From: Schistocerca nitens
Taxonomy: Eukaryota; Arthropoda; Insecta; Orthoptera; Acrididae
Assembly: GCF_023898315.1 (NCBI RefSeq)
Contig: NC_064616.1
Coordinates: forward strand, 543,545,602 to 543,609,601
Length of the DNA: 64,000 bases
Reading direction: 5' to 3'
In this document: positions 23,351 through 34,294 of the stretch, piece after piece
Numbering within the stretch: position 1 is the first letter of the stretch
Layout: every line of letters begins with the position of its first letter
Program-made: the position numbers and the translations under genes
Notes under the pieces: generated by a model
Database searches by the model: none
The model's input: the letters and a program-made list of their open reading frames with translations, nothing else
What the model was told of the DNA's origin: nothing

Positions 23351-23639
23351 TGTGTGTTTGTGTATTTCTGTATATTTCCGTAGCAGCGGTACCGTGTGTT
23401 ACTACCAGGACACTTAGAACAAATGGCAGATTTATTGAAGAGAATCCGCATACATTGCGCCTGCCATTACGTGCATACTGTCACTCGCTACCTCAGAGGT
23501 CCATCCACATTGATCGAGCACTATGACCATCGATCTACTATCCATGTCAAGCCGTCCAAGCGATAGCAGCGTCACCTGAAGGGGAATGACCACGTCAGAA
23601 ACACGCACGGTGCACTTAGCATCAGTGAGCGTGCTGCAG

Positions 23640-24500
23640 TGTGCAGAAGGGGGAAGGCGCGAGATCTATCTTAGTTTGACTGACGGAAGATTATGAGGGC
23701 CCGAAGGCCCCGCAAGAGCATTTCGGAAACTGCAAGGCTTTTCGGAGTTTGGAGGAGTGCTGTAGTGTCTCCACCACGTGGCGAAACCAAGATGAAACGA
23801 CGTCCAGACGTCGTGGAGTTGGGCGTCCACCCCTGGTTACAGATATCGGATGTCTTAGGTTGGGCAGATAGGTAATACAAGACATATGGCGAACTGTGGC
23901 GGAACTAACATCTCACTTTAATGATGGACAGTGTGCAATTGTGTCTGAACACACAGTGCACCGAACACTTCTAACGATAGACCTAAACACAGCCAACAAC
24001 CCACACATGTGTCAATGTTAACACCACGACATCGGCCTCTACGATTGAATTGGGCAGGTGACCATCGGCACTGGACGTTGGTGCAGTGACAGAGCGTTGC
24101 GTGGCCTGAAGAATCCCACCACTTTTTCACAGGTTGGTGGGAGGGAGCATATCCGTCGCCTTCCTTGGGAACATTTCCTTGACAACTGTACTACGGGGCG
24201 GGCACAAGCTGGCGTCGGCTCCATTATTCTCTGGGAAACTTTCACCCGGGCATCGATGGGTCCAGTGGAGCTCGTACAGAGTACCATGATGGCCAACGAG
24301 TTCCGCCCACTGATTGCAGACCACTTACACCCGTTCCTGACGATCGTGTTTCCCGACGGCAGTGACATTTTTCAACAAGATACTTATGCGACATGTGACA
24401 AGGCCAGGAGCGTAACATACCTGAATTAGGTTCCGAGTGTGAACAGATGTGGTGGCCGCTCCCTCCAGTAACTGACCATTACTTCTATGCCACGAAGTGT
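23640..24500 (+). mobile_element. Tc1-like transposon fossil
   Basis: The plus strand reads, with frame changes, as a Tc1-like transposase. The helix-turn-helix part is ISETARLFGVWRSAVVS (about 23717-23770), followed by CAIVSEHTVHRTLLT (about 23935), a catalytic-domain start with FSQVGGREHIRRLPWE (24125-24172) and GRAQAGVGSIILWETFTRAS, then LHPFLTIVFPDGSDIFQQD (about 24328-24380) where the second catalytic Asp lies. The remaining end carrying the third acidic residue is too decayed to assign. Inverted repeats were not located. Confidence 0.75.
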
Positions 24501-24698
24501 CGCCGCTCTTATCCTTACCAAAGTTGGACATACCGGCCATTAGGTAGGTGGTGATAGTGTTCTGGCTGATTAGTATATATATTTACTGCTACTGAACAAT
24601 CAAGATACAACTGTAGTGCTATATATGCATTTGTGTATTCTAAATACTTAATAACGAGTGGTTTAAGTCTGTTCTACACATTGGTTCTTTCCTTAAGA

Positions 24699-24849
24699 AG
24701 AATGGTTCAAATGGCTCTGAGCACTATGGGACATATCTTCTGAGGTCATCAGTCGCCTAGAACTTAGAACAACTTAAACCTAACTAACCTAAGGACATCA
24801 CACACATCCATGCCCGAGGCAGAATTCGAAACTGCGACTGCAGCGTTTG
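24699..24849 (-). repeat. tRNA-derived SINE, 5'-truncated
   Basis: Minus-strand copy with tail, body and box B, ending within the head. The duplicated target is short, cttaaga at 24692-24698 and 24850-24856, with partly similar bases around it. Confidence 0.85.
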
Positions 24850-25154
24850 CTTAAGACATACGGAACAATATTGCTTGGAGGTGTTAATCATAAGTTATTA
24901 ATATCTCTATTTCACTTAAGTGTTTCCCTTGCTGTAATAATACACTTGCATATCGCTAGCCATAAATACATGTAAACAGCCCTCCACAGCGTCAAACTCG
25001 AACAATGCATTTCGTAGATACACATCACAGCCACAAGCCATCCATGTAAGGGCAGGAAGATGAAATTGCTTCAACTAGATGTGTATGTTAGTTAGTTATA
25101 GAATGGCTACCGATAAATTTGTTCACACCTATGCCTGGTAATCTAGATGTAAAG

Positions 25155-25424
25155 TTCGCAGCTCGTGGTCTAGTGCCTAGCGTTGCTACCTCTGGATCAT
25201 GGGGTCCCGGGTTCGATTCCCGGCTGGGTTGGGCATTTTATCTGCCAGGCATTGGGTGCTCGTGTTGTCCTCATGATTTCATTGTCATTCTCATAATTCA
25301 TGACAGTGGCTAAATTGGACTGTGAAAAAAAAAACGAAAAGTGGATTGTGAAAACTTTGGGACTTTGTACGGGCGCTGCTGACAAGGCGGCTGAGCGCCC
25401 CACAAATCAAACGTCATCATCGAC
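25155..25424 (+). repeat. tRNA-derived SINE, third family
   Basis: The head GCAGCTCGTGGTCTAGTGCC continues through CCGGGTTCGATTCCCGG, a strong box B in a tRNA-like stem. The body contains TTATCTGCC, ATTGTCATTCTCATAATTCA, a GTGAAAAAAAA run and the terminal part TACGGGCGCTGCTGAC...GAGCGCCCCACAAA-TCAAACGTCATCATC. The layout matches a widespread insect SINE. A clean target duplication was not found. Its head type is the one seen on the chimeric SINE at 3584. Confidence 0.82.
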
Positions 25425-26479
25425 ATATGAAAGATGTTGTTATTTATCTTTACAATAGGAGCTCACTCATGTTAAATGGTCTCATCATTGTCTGCATTAA
25501 TATTACTCTACCCCAAGCAGTCTTCTTTTTCCACACACTGGAGTATAGGTTTGGTAATTAGTACTGACACATATCCATTTTGTTAAAAACTTGCAGTATA
25601 TCCTTATGCATAATCTAATAGTCATCTGCAGGAAGCGACTGTAATAGCCCATTTTAAAACCAGCCTGTTCCGCTATACATGGATTGCTTATTTATACTCG
25701 AAATATTTTCTGCTGGTGCTATACATATTTCTCCTAATACGCCTCCGGACGTTACAGTATTTTCGCCACGTATTAGAAATAATTTACTAATGTAATATGA
25801 CGTATGGCTGTAGGCAGCACTTTGATATGTTATGGATGGTTCATGTGGTGATATAATGAGGTATTTATCTCTCACGCATCATGTGGACTGTATGGGAATT
25901 ACGAAACGCAGTTTGGTGAATACATCAACACTGACTAGCCGATGACAGTTCCAGTGGGTTCCAGAGTAAATAGCATGATTCTTCGCAATGAGCCACTTGG
26001 CCATGGCTACACAAAGAAACACTGTGGACGAGAGGATTGATGTACCCCACATGCTGTGCAGTGGGCAGTCAACCGTTCGATCTATGCCTCCATGTCAGGT
26101 CACGTGTATTGGCACCTAGCTAACTGTTTTGTGTATATGGTACTCCAATGACCATGGTGGAACACTTCCTGCTGGAGGGACTGAGGAATAATAATCCGTG
26201 ATTCGTCGTTATCCGCATGGACCCCGATAACACCATGGTGGAAAGAGAGAGAGAGAATGCCTCTGCATCAAATATGACAAATTAGAGGATTGCGAACACC
26301 CTTTTTACTTTGAGGCATTCCATCACTAATATACCGTTACTGTAATAACACCCTGAGATCAGAGTCGATATCTGTCTCCCCAGCTATCATGGAAGGACAT
26401 TAGTCTGTATAGGTACTGATGAAAATTTATCACACCATTGACAACAGGGAGCGCCTTTCTTCCGGTGGATAATAGCTAC
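25425..26479. other. No recognisable gene or element
   Basis: No domain was recognised. The first bases after the SINE are AT-rich. A short GAGAGAGAGA run lies near 26245. Confidence 0.5.
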
Positions 26480-27240
26480 ATTTAACCTTGTTAAGAAGCT
26501 TTGAGGGAAAACCAGTATTTCTCTCTGCGGATCTTCTTGTGTGAGAGAGCAGGGCTCTTATCTGTATGAAGATGCATCAACTGGGAGCATCTATCACTAA
26601 ACAAGGCATCTTTCAAGTGATGAAAAGCCTTTTCACAATCCTGAGATCAAATAAACGGCATATGTTTTCGGCGTTGCTGATGCATTGGTGCTACAGTTGG
26701 CGCTGTGTAAATTATGAACATAATGTAATTAGCCAGCTTACACATTGCTGCTGTAGTTCTCTAACACTGAGGGGATAGGAGAGATGCATAATAGCAGATA
26801 AACAGGTGAATGCCTTGAGCGTTGATAACATGTCTGATATTCTATTTCCGTCTGAAAAAAGCGACACTTACCTCTATTAAGCTTTCAGATGTTCCAGCAA
26901 GCGTTGGAATATCACTGGAGGCAACGTGAAGCGGAAAGGCAATCTCTTAAACTGAAACAACCCCACGTGGGTGATTAGGACATTGAAGTACTAATGGCGT
27001 GTCATATAATGAGGATTGCAGGCAAGCATTTCGTACGTCAGTCGTTGCAATGAATCGATCGGCACCTAATTTATCCATGAGTTAATGGGGTCTTGAGAGT
27101 GGAAAGTGGTCTTCCACCAGCTGTGGATAAACAGTGTACCTGAAATCTGCAAAAAGGTGCAACTTGCCTCACGACTTTATTATAGTAGGAATGTATGAGA
27201 TCCACTGATTTGCTCAAACAGGAGTAATCACCCTCTGTCT
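26480..27240 (-). mobile_element. Gypsy-type fragment C (RT to RNase H)
   Basis: Minus-strand sequence resembling element A. Around 27055-27085 is the RT segment corresponding to EDLMDRLGAG in element A, and 26560-26720 corresponds to the RNase H linker region. Only the RT-RNase H interval is recognisable. It is broken at several points and therefore old. It may once have belonged with the gag-protease fragment D at 30640, but the intervening DNA is filled with later insertions, so this is only a guess. Confidence 0.6.
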
Positions 27241-27499
27241 GTTGCAACCGCGACGGGAACGGTCGCGGGTTGCCGAGAACAAAGCGCGGCGGGGCCAAAC
27301 GGGAGCCGTCCGCGAACAACAAACAAACGGGAAAGGACGGACATGAACGACGACGGACCACCGAGCGAGACCTTACGACGACAATACGCAAGAAGCAACG
27401 GGGTGACAAGAGACAACCAAACGAATCCACAACGTCTGCTGCTAACGAAAACAAAGTACTGTAAACGATCTCGATAGACTCCTCGAATTTTAGACTGCC
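27241..27499. other. GC-rich segment, left part
   Basis: GC-rich, CG-dinucleotide-rich sequence of unknown family with open frames on both strands but no known motif. It is separated from its right part (29011-29240) by two LINE 3' ends. The junction is marked by the target sequence tagctcagc at 27500-27508. It could be LTR or leader sequence of a retroelement, but nothing proves this. Confidence 0.45.
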
Positions 27500-27508
27500 T
27501 AGCTCAGC

Positions 27509-28929
27509 TTTTTTTTTTCCTTTATTGTATTACGATCCCCGCCGAAGGGGGCGGCTGGTAGCAGCTTATTACGCTGCTCTGCAGCCTACAGAGTTTTTAA
27601 AACGTAAGAAAGAAGATAAGAAACAATAAAAGCAGGCGATAAAACGGCGACGGAAATTGTAAAACGGCAGAAAATTGTGGAAAGTTAAAACATGAAGGAA
27701 AGGGGTGGCAAAGCTAATAAAATACACAGAAAGAAGACAGGGAACATAGTAGACAGACAATTAAACAACATGGTGACAGCCTGGTTTCTGTTCACAAGAA
27801 ATATAAAAATCACACCCAGCGACAGTATGATGTCCGTTCGCAACACTTCGGAGAAGACACACATCACTGAACACTCACTGTAAACACTGTTCTAAAATGT
27901 CGGCACAAAGATAACACACCATAGTCGAGGGCCGATGGGGGGGAGGGGACCTGAGCATATGGGGGGGGGGGGAAACAAGGAGGGAGGAGAGGAAAAACGA
28001 AAGGGGGGAGAACCAGAGGAGGGAGAGGACTCGTAAGGGGGAAGGGGCAGGGCAGATGCGAGAGGGAATGGGAAAAGGCAGAGGAGGGAAATGCAAAAGG
28101 ACTCGGGGGAGAGAAGGGAGGCAGAGAGAGGGTAGCTGGGGAAGAAAAAGAGGATGGAAGGGGGCGAGAGGGAGCCCAGGAAAATGACGGAGGAAAGGAG
28201 GGAGTGTTAGGATCAGAGTTGATAGGAGGGATAAATAGAGGGAGAGAGGGCATCATCCAGGAGGGGGAGTTGATGGAAGCCACCTTGGGAGAGGTGATCA
28301 AGGATGTAGAGATGGAGGGTAGGGGGGACGCAACAGTGAAGACGTGGCAGTGGGTGGGGATGAATTAGGTCATAGAGGATCCGCGTGGGGGACGGAGGCA
28401 TATACGGAAGGCGAGGCAGAGTGCATGACGCTCAAGGGTCTGGAGGGACTTATAGAATTTTGGGGGGGGGGGCAGATACCCAGGCGGGACTGGCATAACA
28501 CAGAATGGGACGGATTAAGGATTTGTAGGTGTGGATGATGGTAGAGGGGTGCAACCACCATGTCCAGCCAGAGAGGAGTTTGAAGAGTCACAGGCGGTTG
28601 TGGGCTTTGGATTGGATGGAGCAGAGAAGAGTGATCCAGGTGAGGTGACGATCAATGGTGAGGCCAAGGTAGTTGAGGGTGGGGGAGAGGCGGACAGGAT
28701 GGGTGCAGACGGTAAGGGAGAAATCCAGGAGCCAGAAGAAGCGAGTGGTACGACTTACGATGATTGCCTGGGTTTAGGAAGGATTGATTTTCAGGATCCA
28801 CTGGCTACACCATGTGGCAAAAAGGTCAAGGTGATTCTGGAGAAAGCGTTGGGACCGTTGGAGGGTAGGGGCCAGGGTAAGGAATGCGGTGTCATCGGCA
28901 TACTGCAAGAGGTGTACTGGAGAGGGGCT
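27509..28929 (-). mobile_element. 5'-truncated LINE with poly(A) tail
   Basis: On the minus strand the copy starts inside the reverse transcriptase at the active site (LLQYADDTAFLTLAPTLQ, about 28900), continues through NPSQTQAIIVSRTTRFFW and LNYLGLTIDRHLTW to NRLRLFKLLSG and IRPILCYASPAW, followed by a proline-rich C-terminal or untranslated region and a 3' end with the CCGCCCCCTTCGGCGG hairpin and poly(A). The YADD and YLGLTID motifs fit Jockey-like LINEs. Target duplications tagctcagc are at 27500-27508 and 28930-28938. Confidence 0.85.
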
Positions 28930-28938
28930 TAGCTCAGC

Positions 28939-29001
28939 TTTTTTTTTTTTTTTTTTTTTCTTTATTGAATTTCAATTCCCCCCGAAGGGGGCGGGCTGGA
29001 T
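28939..29001 (-). mobile_element. 63-bp LINE 3' end at the same target site
   Basis: Only the LINE terminal hairpin (CCGCCCCCTTCGGGGGG in minus sense), the following AATTGAAATTCAATAAAG and a poly(A) tail of about 23 are present. This is the same 3' end type as the adjacent longer copy. It is flanked by tagctcagc at 28930-28938 and 29002-29010, so it has its own target duplication and is a separate insertion. Confidence 0.88.
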
Positions 29002-29010
29002 TAGCTCAGC

Positions 29011-29319
29011 GAGAGGCAGGCGCTTATATACAGGACAGGGTGCGCTGCTATTGGCTGCTGTGACCACGTGCTCCACCGTGGCGCCCTCACGTTATACGCG
29101 AGCTACGGCATATGGCGCGACGGCTGCAGAGAGCTCTAGTGGTAATCGAGGTCCATGCTGTCTGGCGCGGATTCAAAACCCACGGCGCTCGGTGCCATTG
29201 TTGCAGGTCACCATTAACAAACCATCTAACTACCAACAACACACTATTCGAACACCAGTCCGGTTTCCGTAAACATTGCAGTTAAATATCTGCCACAATA
29301 AAGGTAAGAGATGACATTA
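29011..29319. other. GC-rich segment, right part
   Basis: Continuation of the GC-rich segment split by the two LINE insertions. It contains GCGCTTATATACAGG, which could be a TATA-like site, and CG-rich sequence up to about 29200. The family is unknown. Confidence 0.4.
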
Positions 29320-30480
29320 AGCTTGCTGAGGATGCATGAGAGGCAACTATCATCTGCTTTGAAGACTTCATCAAAGCGTTTGACACTGTTCACTTCGACA
29401 TTTTGTTGCCAAACCTGGTAGCCTTAATATCTCGCCTAGCGTAGTGGTCGCTCTCATACCTGACATTTCGCCAGCAATGCCTCATATCTGGCATCATAAA
29501 GTCGAAGTGGAGGCAGGTAGTATCAGTTCTCACTCAGAGTTTGGCATTATGTCTTATACTCCTTTCGTTGTACATAAATGATGTGTCATCAGTTTTATCG
29601 TACTGCAAAAACTACATGTACGCTGATGTCCTTCTGTTATATCTGAATGCAAAACCAATAAACCTGAAGTCAGCTGTTGAGAATCTCAATACCGACCTTT
29701 GAGCACTGTAATAATGTGCGCAGGATATAGGGTTAACACTCATCCTATCCCAAACCGAAACGGTAATGGCCGGTCATTCTCGGCTAATTAGCCCGAAAAA
29801 TCGGGAAGGTCTATCATATATACCCTAAGTTGGACAAACATCAACTTCACCCCTTCAGCAAAGAGTCTAAGGTAAATGCCGATGAAAATCTAAAATGGAC
29901 TGAGCACGTAACTGCACTGTGCAAGAAGGCATCGGCATCTCTCCATGCCCACAAAAATTTTTAAAGCCATTTCCTCATGACCTGAAAGAGAAATTTATAC
30001 AAGCACTCAAACGTCCAATTATTGATAACAATGATGTTAATCTGCAAGGGCTTTCTCAGGAAACCTCACAGCTCCATGAACTGGTTACGTTGTTTACGTT
30101 CGACTCTTTGATCACTATTCACCATCATATGCACCGCTATCCTCACTGCGTACAGAAAACAGCATAGTATTCCTTATCCCCTATTTTCTCCACTATATTA
30201 CCATCGAACACTGTCCTCATATCTGTCCTCGACTGTCTTGTCTGAACGACATCGCAGAAACATCAGTTCCTATCAGAATAAAGTTCTTTCAGTCCCACTC
30301 CACAGTTCAGCCACTTTCTTGAAGTGCATCTCAGTAGCAGGAACCCGAGTCTGGAATAACCCCCTGCATTATATTAGAGAACTCTCAGAAGACAGTTAAT
30401 GACATACCTATTAAAGCAACAATAAGGTTTATAACTGTTATTTTACCCATTCGCTATACTTGTACATCCTTCGTTCCAAT
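29320..30480 (+). mobile_element. Decayed LINE reverse transcriptase
   Basis: The plus strand reads as reverse transcriptase: IICFEDFIKAFDTVHFDILL (about 29350), SLALCLILLSLYINDVSSVL (about 29535) and YMYADVLLLYLNAKPINLKS (about 29610), with a later KPFPHDLKEKFIQ segment at about 29955. The second Asp of the catalytic pair is replaced (YADV). The frame breaks repeatedly. 5' and 3' ends were not fixed. A clade cannot be given with confidence. Confidence 0.65.
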
Positions 30481-30639
30481 CTGGTCTTCCTCTTCTCTTA
30501 GCTGGTGCATCCTCCCTAAATTGGCTTTCATCATAATTCGCTACACCAGAAAGCCTCTATCTTGTACACCTATAAACAGGCTGAATCCGTCAAAATCTAA
30601 ATTGAGCAATGTTTTTCAATGCAATGCGTTCCTCGAAAT

Positions 30640-31660
30640 TATTTACTTTTCGTAGTCCTTCCTGAAACAAACAGGGTTATTTCTCACATAACGTCGTGAC
30701 ACCGACATGGGAAATAAGTAAGGTAACCTGCAGCACGATGTTTTGTATACCGCCAGAAATAATCGGACTGTCCCGTGAACACAACACTGTGAAGGACACT
30801 GTTTCTGTTTTATTAGGAAATGTCTTCCGGAGGTTCCAAGCACCTAGTACTGAAATGCCCTTAGTATTATGCACCTAAAGTGTGGTCTGCTACTTATTAA
30901 GTTTAGGAGTAGCCAAGAACGTAAAGCGCAGGAGCATAACTGAAGCGCCAGTATCCAACTGCCGTCGAATAGTGTGATTAGCACCCTAGACATGTACAAA
31001 AGGCTTATTCCACTGTCTGTGAATAGCCTCTGACAGCTCTGTAGCGGACATCGTCCAGAGAATATGGTGCTTTCTGCTGGAGGACTTGGTGAAGACATTG
31101 ACATCAAGAGTGAAACACGTACAATTTGACCCACTTTTCTGATTAGTCTCAAGTTTATGCAAAAGCACAGGCTGTAGATGGCCTTGCTTTCCACAGAAAA
31201 CCAGTTTCTCCGGAAGGACACTCATTACGTTCATGAGTACTGAACCACAAAGAACACGATTTAACGGCGAGACCTGTGGCTGACATATACTGGAACCGCA
31301 CCTGGTTAACCGCACTACGTTCGGTTGGCTCACAAATCGACGGGTACCACCACATTCAACATCAGAAATAGCCGGAGCCTTCGAATCGACCTCTGCACTT
31401 TAGTGTGTGTTATGCGGCTCTATGATTTTAATCACTTTCTAAGCTGGGATCCAGCAACATTCAGATGTATGTTTGAATGCCTACTTCCAAAACATTTGGC
31501 CTAATGGAATCTCGTAACATAGTCAAGATTTTCCTGAAGTACACTAGAATTTACGGTACCTCATCTGGCCCCTAAGTTCTTCTTTCCAGTGTCTATGCAA
31601 TAGGTGCTGTTTTTTTCCGCATATGGAAAAATTTGAACCTAGGAGCTGCCACATCTATTT
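30640..31660 (-). mobile_element. Gypsy-type fragment D (gag end and protease)
   Basis: Minus-strand fossil with a zinc-knuckle-like segment (about 31140-31260), a linker and a retropepsin-like domain (about 30680-30960). The segment upstream to about 31660 looks gag-like. The order knuckle then protease is that of Gypsy elements. No reverse transcriptase follows directly, as unassigned DNA and the LINE at 29320-30480 lie below it. The copy is broken in several places. Confidence 0.6.
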
Positions 31661-31784
31661 GCACTTCAGAATAATCGTCGAGTCACTGTCCCCCGAACGA
31701 GAATTCGGAAAATGTTTGGAACTCATTAACATTTAACCTGTGACTTCTCAAGCCAGAAGTTGACAGTTAGTGACTCAACTAATT

Positions 31785-31974
31785 AAAAATGGCTCTGAGC
31801 ACTATGAGACTTAACATCTGAGGTCATCAGTCCCCTAGAACTTAGAACTACTTAAACCTAACTAACCTAAGGACATCACACATCCATGCCCGAGGCAGGA
31901 TTCTAACCTTCAACCGTAGCGTTCACACGGATCCAGACTGAAGAGCGTAGTGCCGCTCGGCCACAGCAGCCGGC
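31785..31974 (-). repeat. tRNA-derived SINE, full length, diverged
   Basis: Minus-strand copy with tail, body, a mutated box B region (GGTTAGAATCC in SINE sense) and the GCCGGC start. Target duplication ctcaactaatt/ctcaactatt is imperfect (31774-31784 and 31975-31984). It is more diverged than most copies here. Confidence 0.9.
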
Positions 31975-31984
31975 CTCAACTATT

Positions 31985-32855
31985 AGCAACAATCTTTTAC
32001 AAAGAAGTAAAGTTACATACATCACGCCGAACTAGCCTAGGTGAAAACCAACAGCAGCAGTTGTTCGTCGTCAGATTGTGAGGTGAGACCCACTGAAACG
32101 CCTTGTGATTGAGAAATACCTTGTCGCCAAACTATTGTACCCGGAAATTTGGCAGTAGTAGGAATGGAACCGTTAAGCTAGCAAGGCAACACTTATGGGA
32201 TTATACAGTACATTTTATTTCTGCTAGCTATTTAACACAATGGCAAGATAGCTAGAAGAGGTAGGAACTGAACTAATTATTGTGATACGTCACAGGCCAC
32301 AATCAAATCTAATCCATAGCACTGGGAAGCAGACGGTGTATACTAAAACACAGTCAGTAACTAGTACATGAACTCGATAAAGAACGTACAAGAGCAACCA
32401 CAGTACTAAAGTCAGCCTTATGCCTCTGTATATAAATAGCAACGTGGGCTCACCACTGAATACATGTACAGAAGCATTACCACTCCTTGGTTTTTCATTG
32501 GAAGCTTGTGCTGACCTGTCTGCTGGCCTCTGGTGATTTGTAGACGCACTTGCTAGTGCCAACTGTTAAACATCAGTACGGATTACCTGGCATGATGTGT
32601 GTAACAGTGGATGACACCACGAACTCCCCAACACCCCATATATCATCTCTTTTACACAGAGACTTGCTTTCAAAGCTTCTTGTATATTCTTGTGGTTCAA
32701 GATGCTGACAGTTCAGCCCACGTTATCATGACTTCAGTTCTGGTCACATATTCTACATTTGTTTGTAGGTGCAATACAATAGCAGACACCTAGCCCAGTT
32801 CACTGTTTTCTGTATGTGTCGGTTTGTCACGGAGGGGCAGGGCACACACAGCTGC
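31985..32855. other. No recognisable gene or element
   Basis: A few short open frames on both strands, none with known motifs. It borders the minisatellite on the right. Confidence 0.5.
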
Positions 32856-33155
32856 TACCATGAACCTCCAAACAGTATTCCCACTGTTACATTGGTAGAT
32901 TCATCTCGGAACACTACCCCAGATGTAGTGCGGTTGGATCCACTTTCGAATACTATTCTGTACATATCGCATGTGGATCCACCTCTAGACACCACCTAAG
33001 ATGCAGTGCTGGTGGATCCTCCTCTAAACTCTATTCTGTGCGTATTTCGGATGGGCCCAGCCCTGGATGCAGTGCGAGTAGATCCATCTCCGAACCAAAC
33101 GATGGAAATAGCGGAGACCGATAGACCTTCGAATACTATCCCGAACCTGCTCTTA
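32856..33155 (+). repeat. 39-bp minisatellite, eight units
   Basis: Eight degenerate tandem units start at 32856, 32895, 32934, 32973, 33012, 33051, 33078 and 33117. Seven are 39 bp and one (33051-33077) is 27 bp. The core is GTGGATCCACCTC followed by an AA-rich part and GATGCAGTGC-like or TATTCTGT-like ends. Because 39 and 27 are multiples of three, one frame runs through the array as 13-residue repeats of the type VDPPLNTI..., broken once by a TAA at 32997-32999. Whether it is or was coding is unknown. Confidence 0.85.
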
Positions 33156-33160
33156 GCCAT

Positions 33161-33176
33161 GGGGGGGGGGGGGGGG
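33161..33176 (+). repeat. Run of 16 G
   Basis: An uninterrupted G run separates the minisatellite from the 5S-derived SINE. It could be the remnant of a C tail of the minus-strand SINE or an independent slippage tract. Confidence 0.95.
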
Positions 33177-33482
33177 CTCTACGGTATCGACCGGTCGCCG
33201 TGTCATCCTCAGTCCACAGGCGTCACTGGATGCGGGTATGGAGGGGCATGTCGTCACCACACCGCTCTCCTAGCCATATGTCAGTTTACGAGACAGGAGC
33301 CGCTACCTCTGACTCAAGTACCTCCTCAGTTTGCCTCACAAGGGCTGTGTGCACCCCGCTTGCCAACAGCGCTCGATAGACCGGATGGTCACCCATCCAA
33401 TTGCTAGGCCAGCCCGACTGCGCCTAACTTCAGTGATCTGACGGGAACCGATGCTACCACTGTGGCAAAGCCGTTGGCCCGG
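33177..33482 (-). repeat. 5S rRNA-derived SINE (SINE3 type)
   Basis: In minus-strand sense the first part (33482 down to about 33385) aligns with 5S rRNA: ATCACTGAAGTTAGGC, then GTCGGGC, then TTGGATGGGTGACC (plus strand 33387-33400 is its complement). These cover the internal control region used by TFIIIA and RNA polymerase III. The downstream 200 bp is unrelated to 5S rRNA and is shared with the copy at 61239-61558 (CCGTGTCATCCTC near the distal end). It is not a 5S gene, because the 3' third of 5S rRNA is missing. Confidence 0.82.
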
Positions 33483-34054
33483 TGACACAACACTTTCAGG
33501 AAATAGCGCAGTTGGGTTATATACTTACAACTGGATTTCAACTACCAGCTAATGTATTATCCATGACCAAAAGTGATTTTCTGATAATGTGACTGGAAGT
33601 GTTGTCACTTTTGAGCCTTAGAATATATATGAGTATTTTAAAGCAAATCTCTCTCTGTCTGGGATGTTGGGGAGGTATATCTGTGATTATGAATGTTTGA
33701 TGGGTCAAATGTTGTGCCTCAGACTGTTTTTCGTGCGATTTTTGTAGCATGTACACAATGGAAATGTGTCTGTATTCATCTCCGGAATGAGCATTGTTGT
33801 GCAGATCAACGCAGGATGCGCAAGACATTAGGTGAGCTCACCCTCGATGTAGAATATGTGAAGCGGGGCTGGCATCCTTTAATGCCTGCTCATTAGCTAT
33901 CAAGCAACGTCCTGACAAACTAAGTCAAGCTGGATTGTTTTGAACCAGTAACGCAGATCAAATCATGTGATATAGGAGTGAAGGTTGCAGAGAAACAGAC
34001 AGTCCCTGGCATCAACACGCTGAGTTGTTTTCTGCGTGTTTGTTTGTGGCTTTT
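33483..34054. other. No recognisable gene or element
   Basis: Short open frames without known motifs. A pyrimidine-rich stretch at about 34023-34052 precedes the possible exon. Confidence 0.45.
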
Positions 34055-34057
34055 ACA

Positions 34058-34294
34058 AAGGGTAACGAAGTTGTCGATAATGTTCGTAAGAAAAAAGACA
34101 GCTTCATCACAGTAACAGTAAATGATGTAGCTAATACTAAAGCGCCACCAAATCTTCAGAAAGTTGGCAAAGCTGTTATCCCAAATGCTGTACAAGAATG
34201 CCATGTGACTGTGGAAACTTTCGACAATGCTCACCTGTGTGAAATATCCATCTCAGAAGAAATGGGAATGGACACGTGTTGCTGTTTGATTTAA
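34058..34294 (+). other. Possible terminal coding exon, unknown protein
   Basis: An open frame of about 78 codons follows a pyrimidine-rich tract and an AG (ACAAAG at about 34053-34058) that could serve as a splice acceptor. The translation contains VRKKKDSFITVTVNDVAN, KVGKAVIPNAVQECHVTVET and ends EEMGMDTCCCLI, then a stop. A polyadenylation signal AATAAA lies at about 34443-34448 after an AT-rich stretch. The composition looks protein-like and none of the transposon families here matches. The last four residues (CCLI) would fit a CaaX box. No upstream exon was found, so this may be chance or an unrecognised element. Confidence 0.25.

Noticed and set aside
27864-28301. Proline-rich 145-codon open frame as a host gene
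   Set aside because: It lies in the 3' part of the LINE and reflects the polypurine strand; no separate gene signals were seen.
28531-28932. 133-codon plus-strand open frame
   Set aside because: It is antisense to the LINE reverse transcriptase on the minus strand, which has clear motifs.
33387-33482. 5S rRNA gene
   Set aside because: Only the 5' two thirds of 5S rRNA is matched, with many changes, and it is fused to a body shared with 61239-61558.
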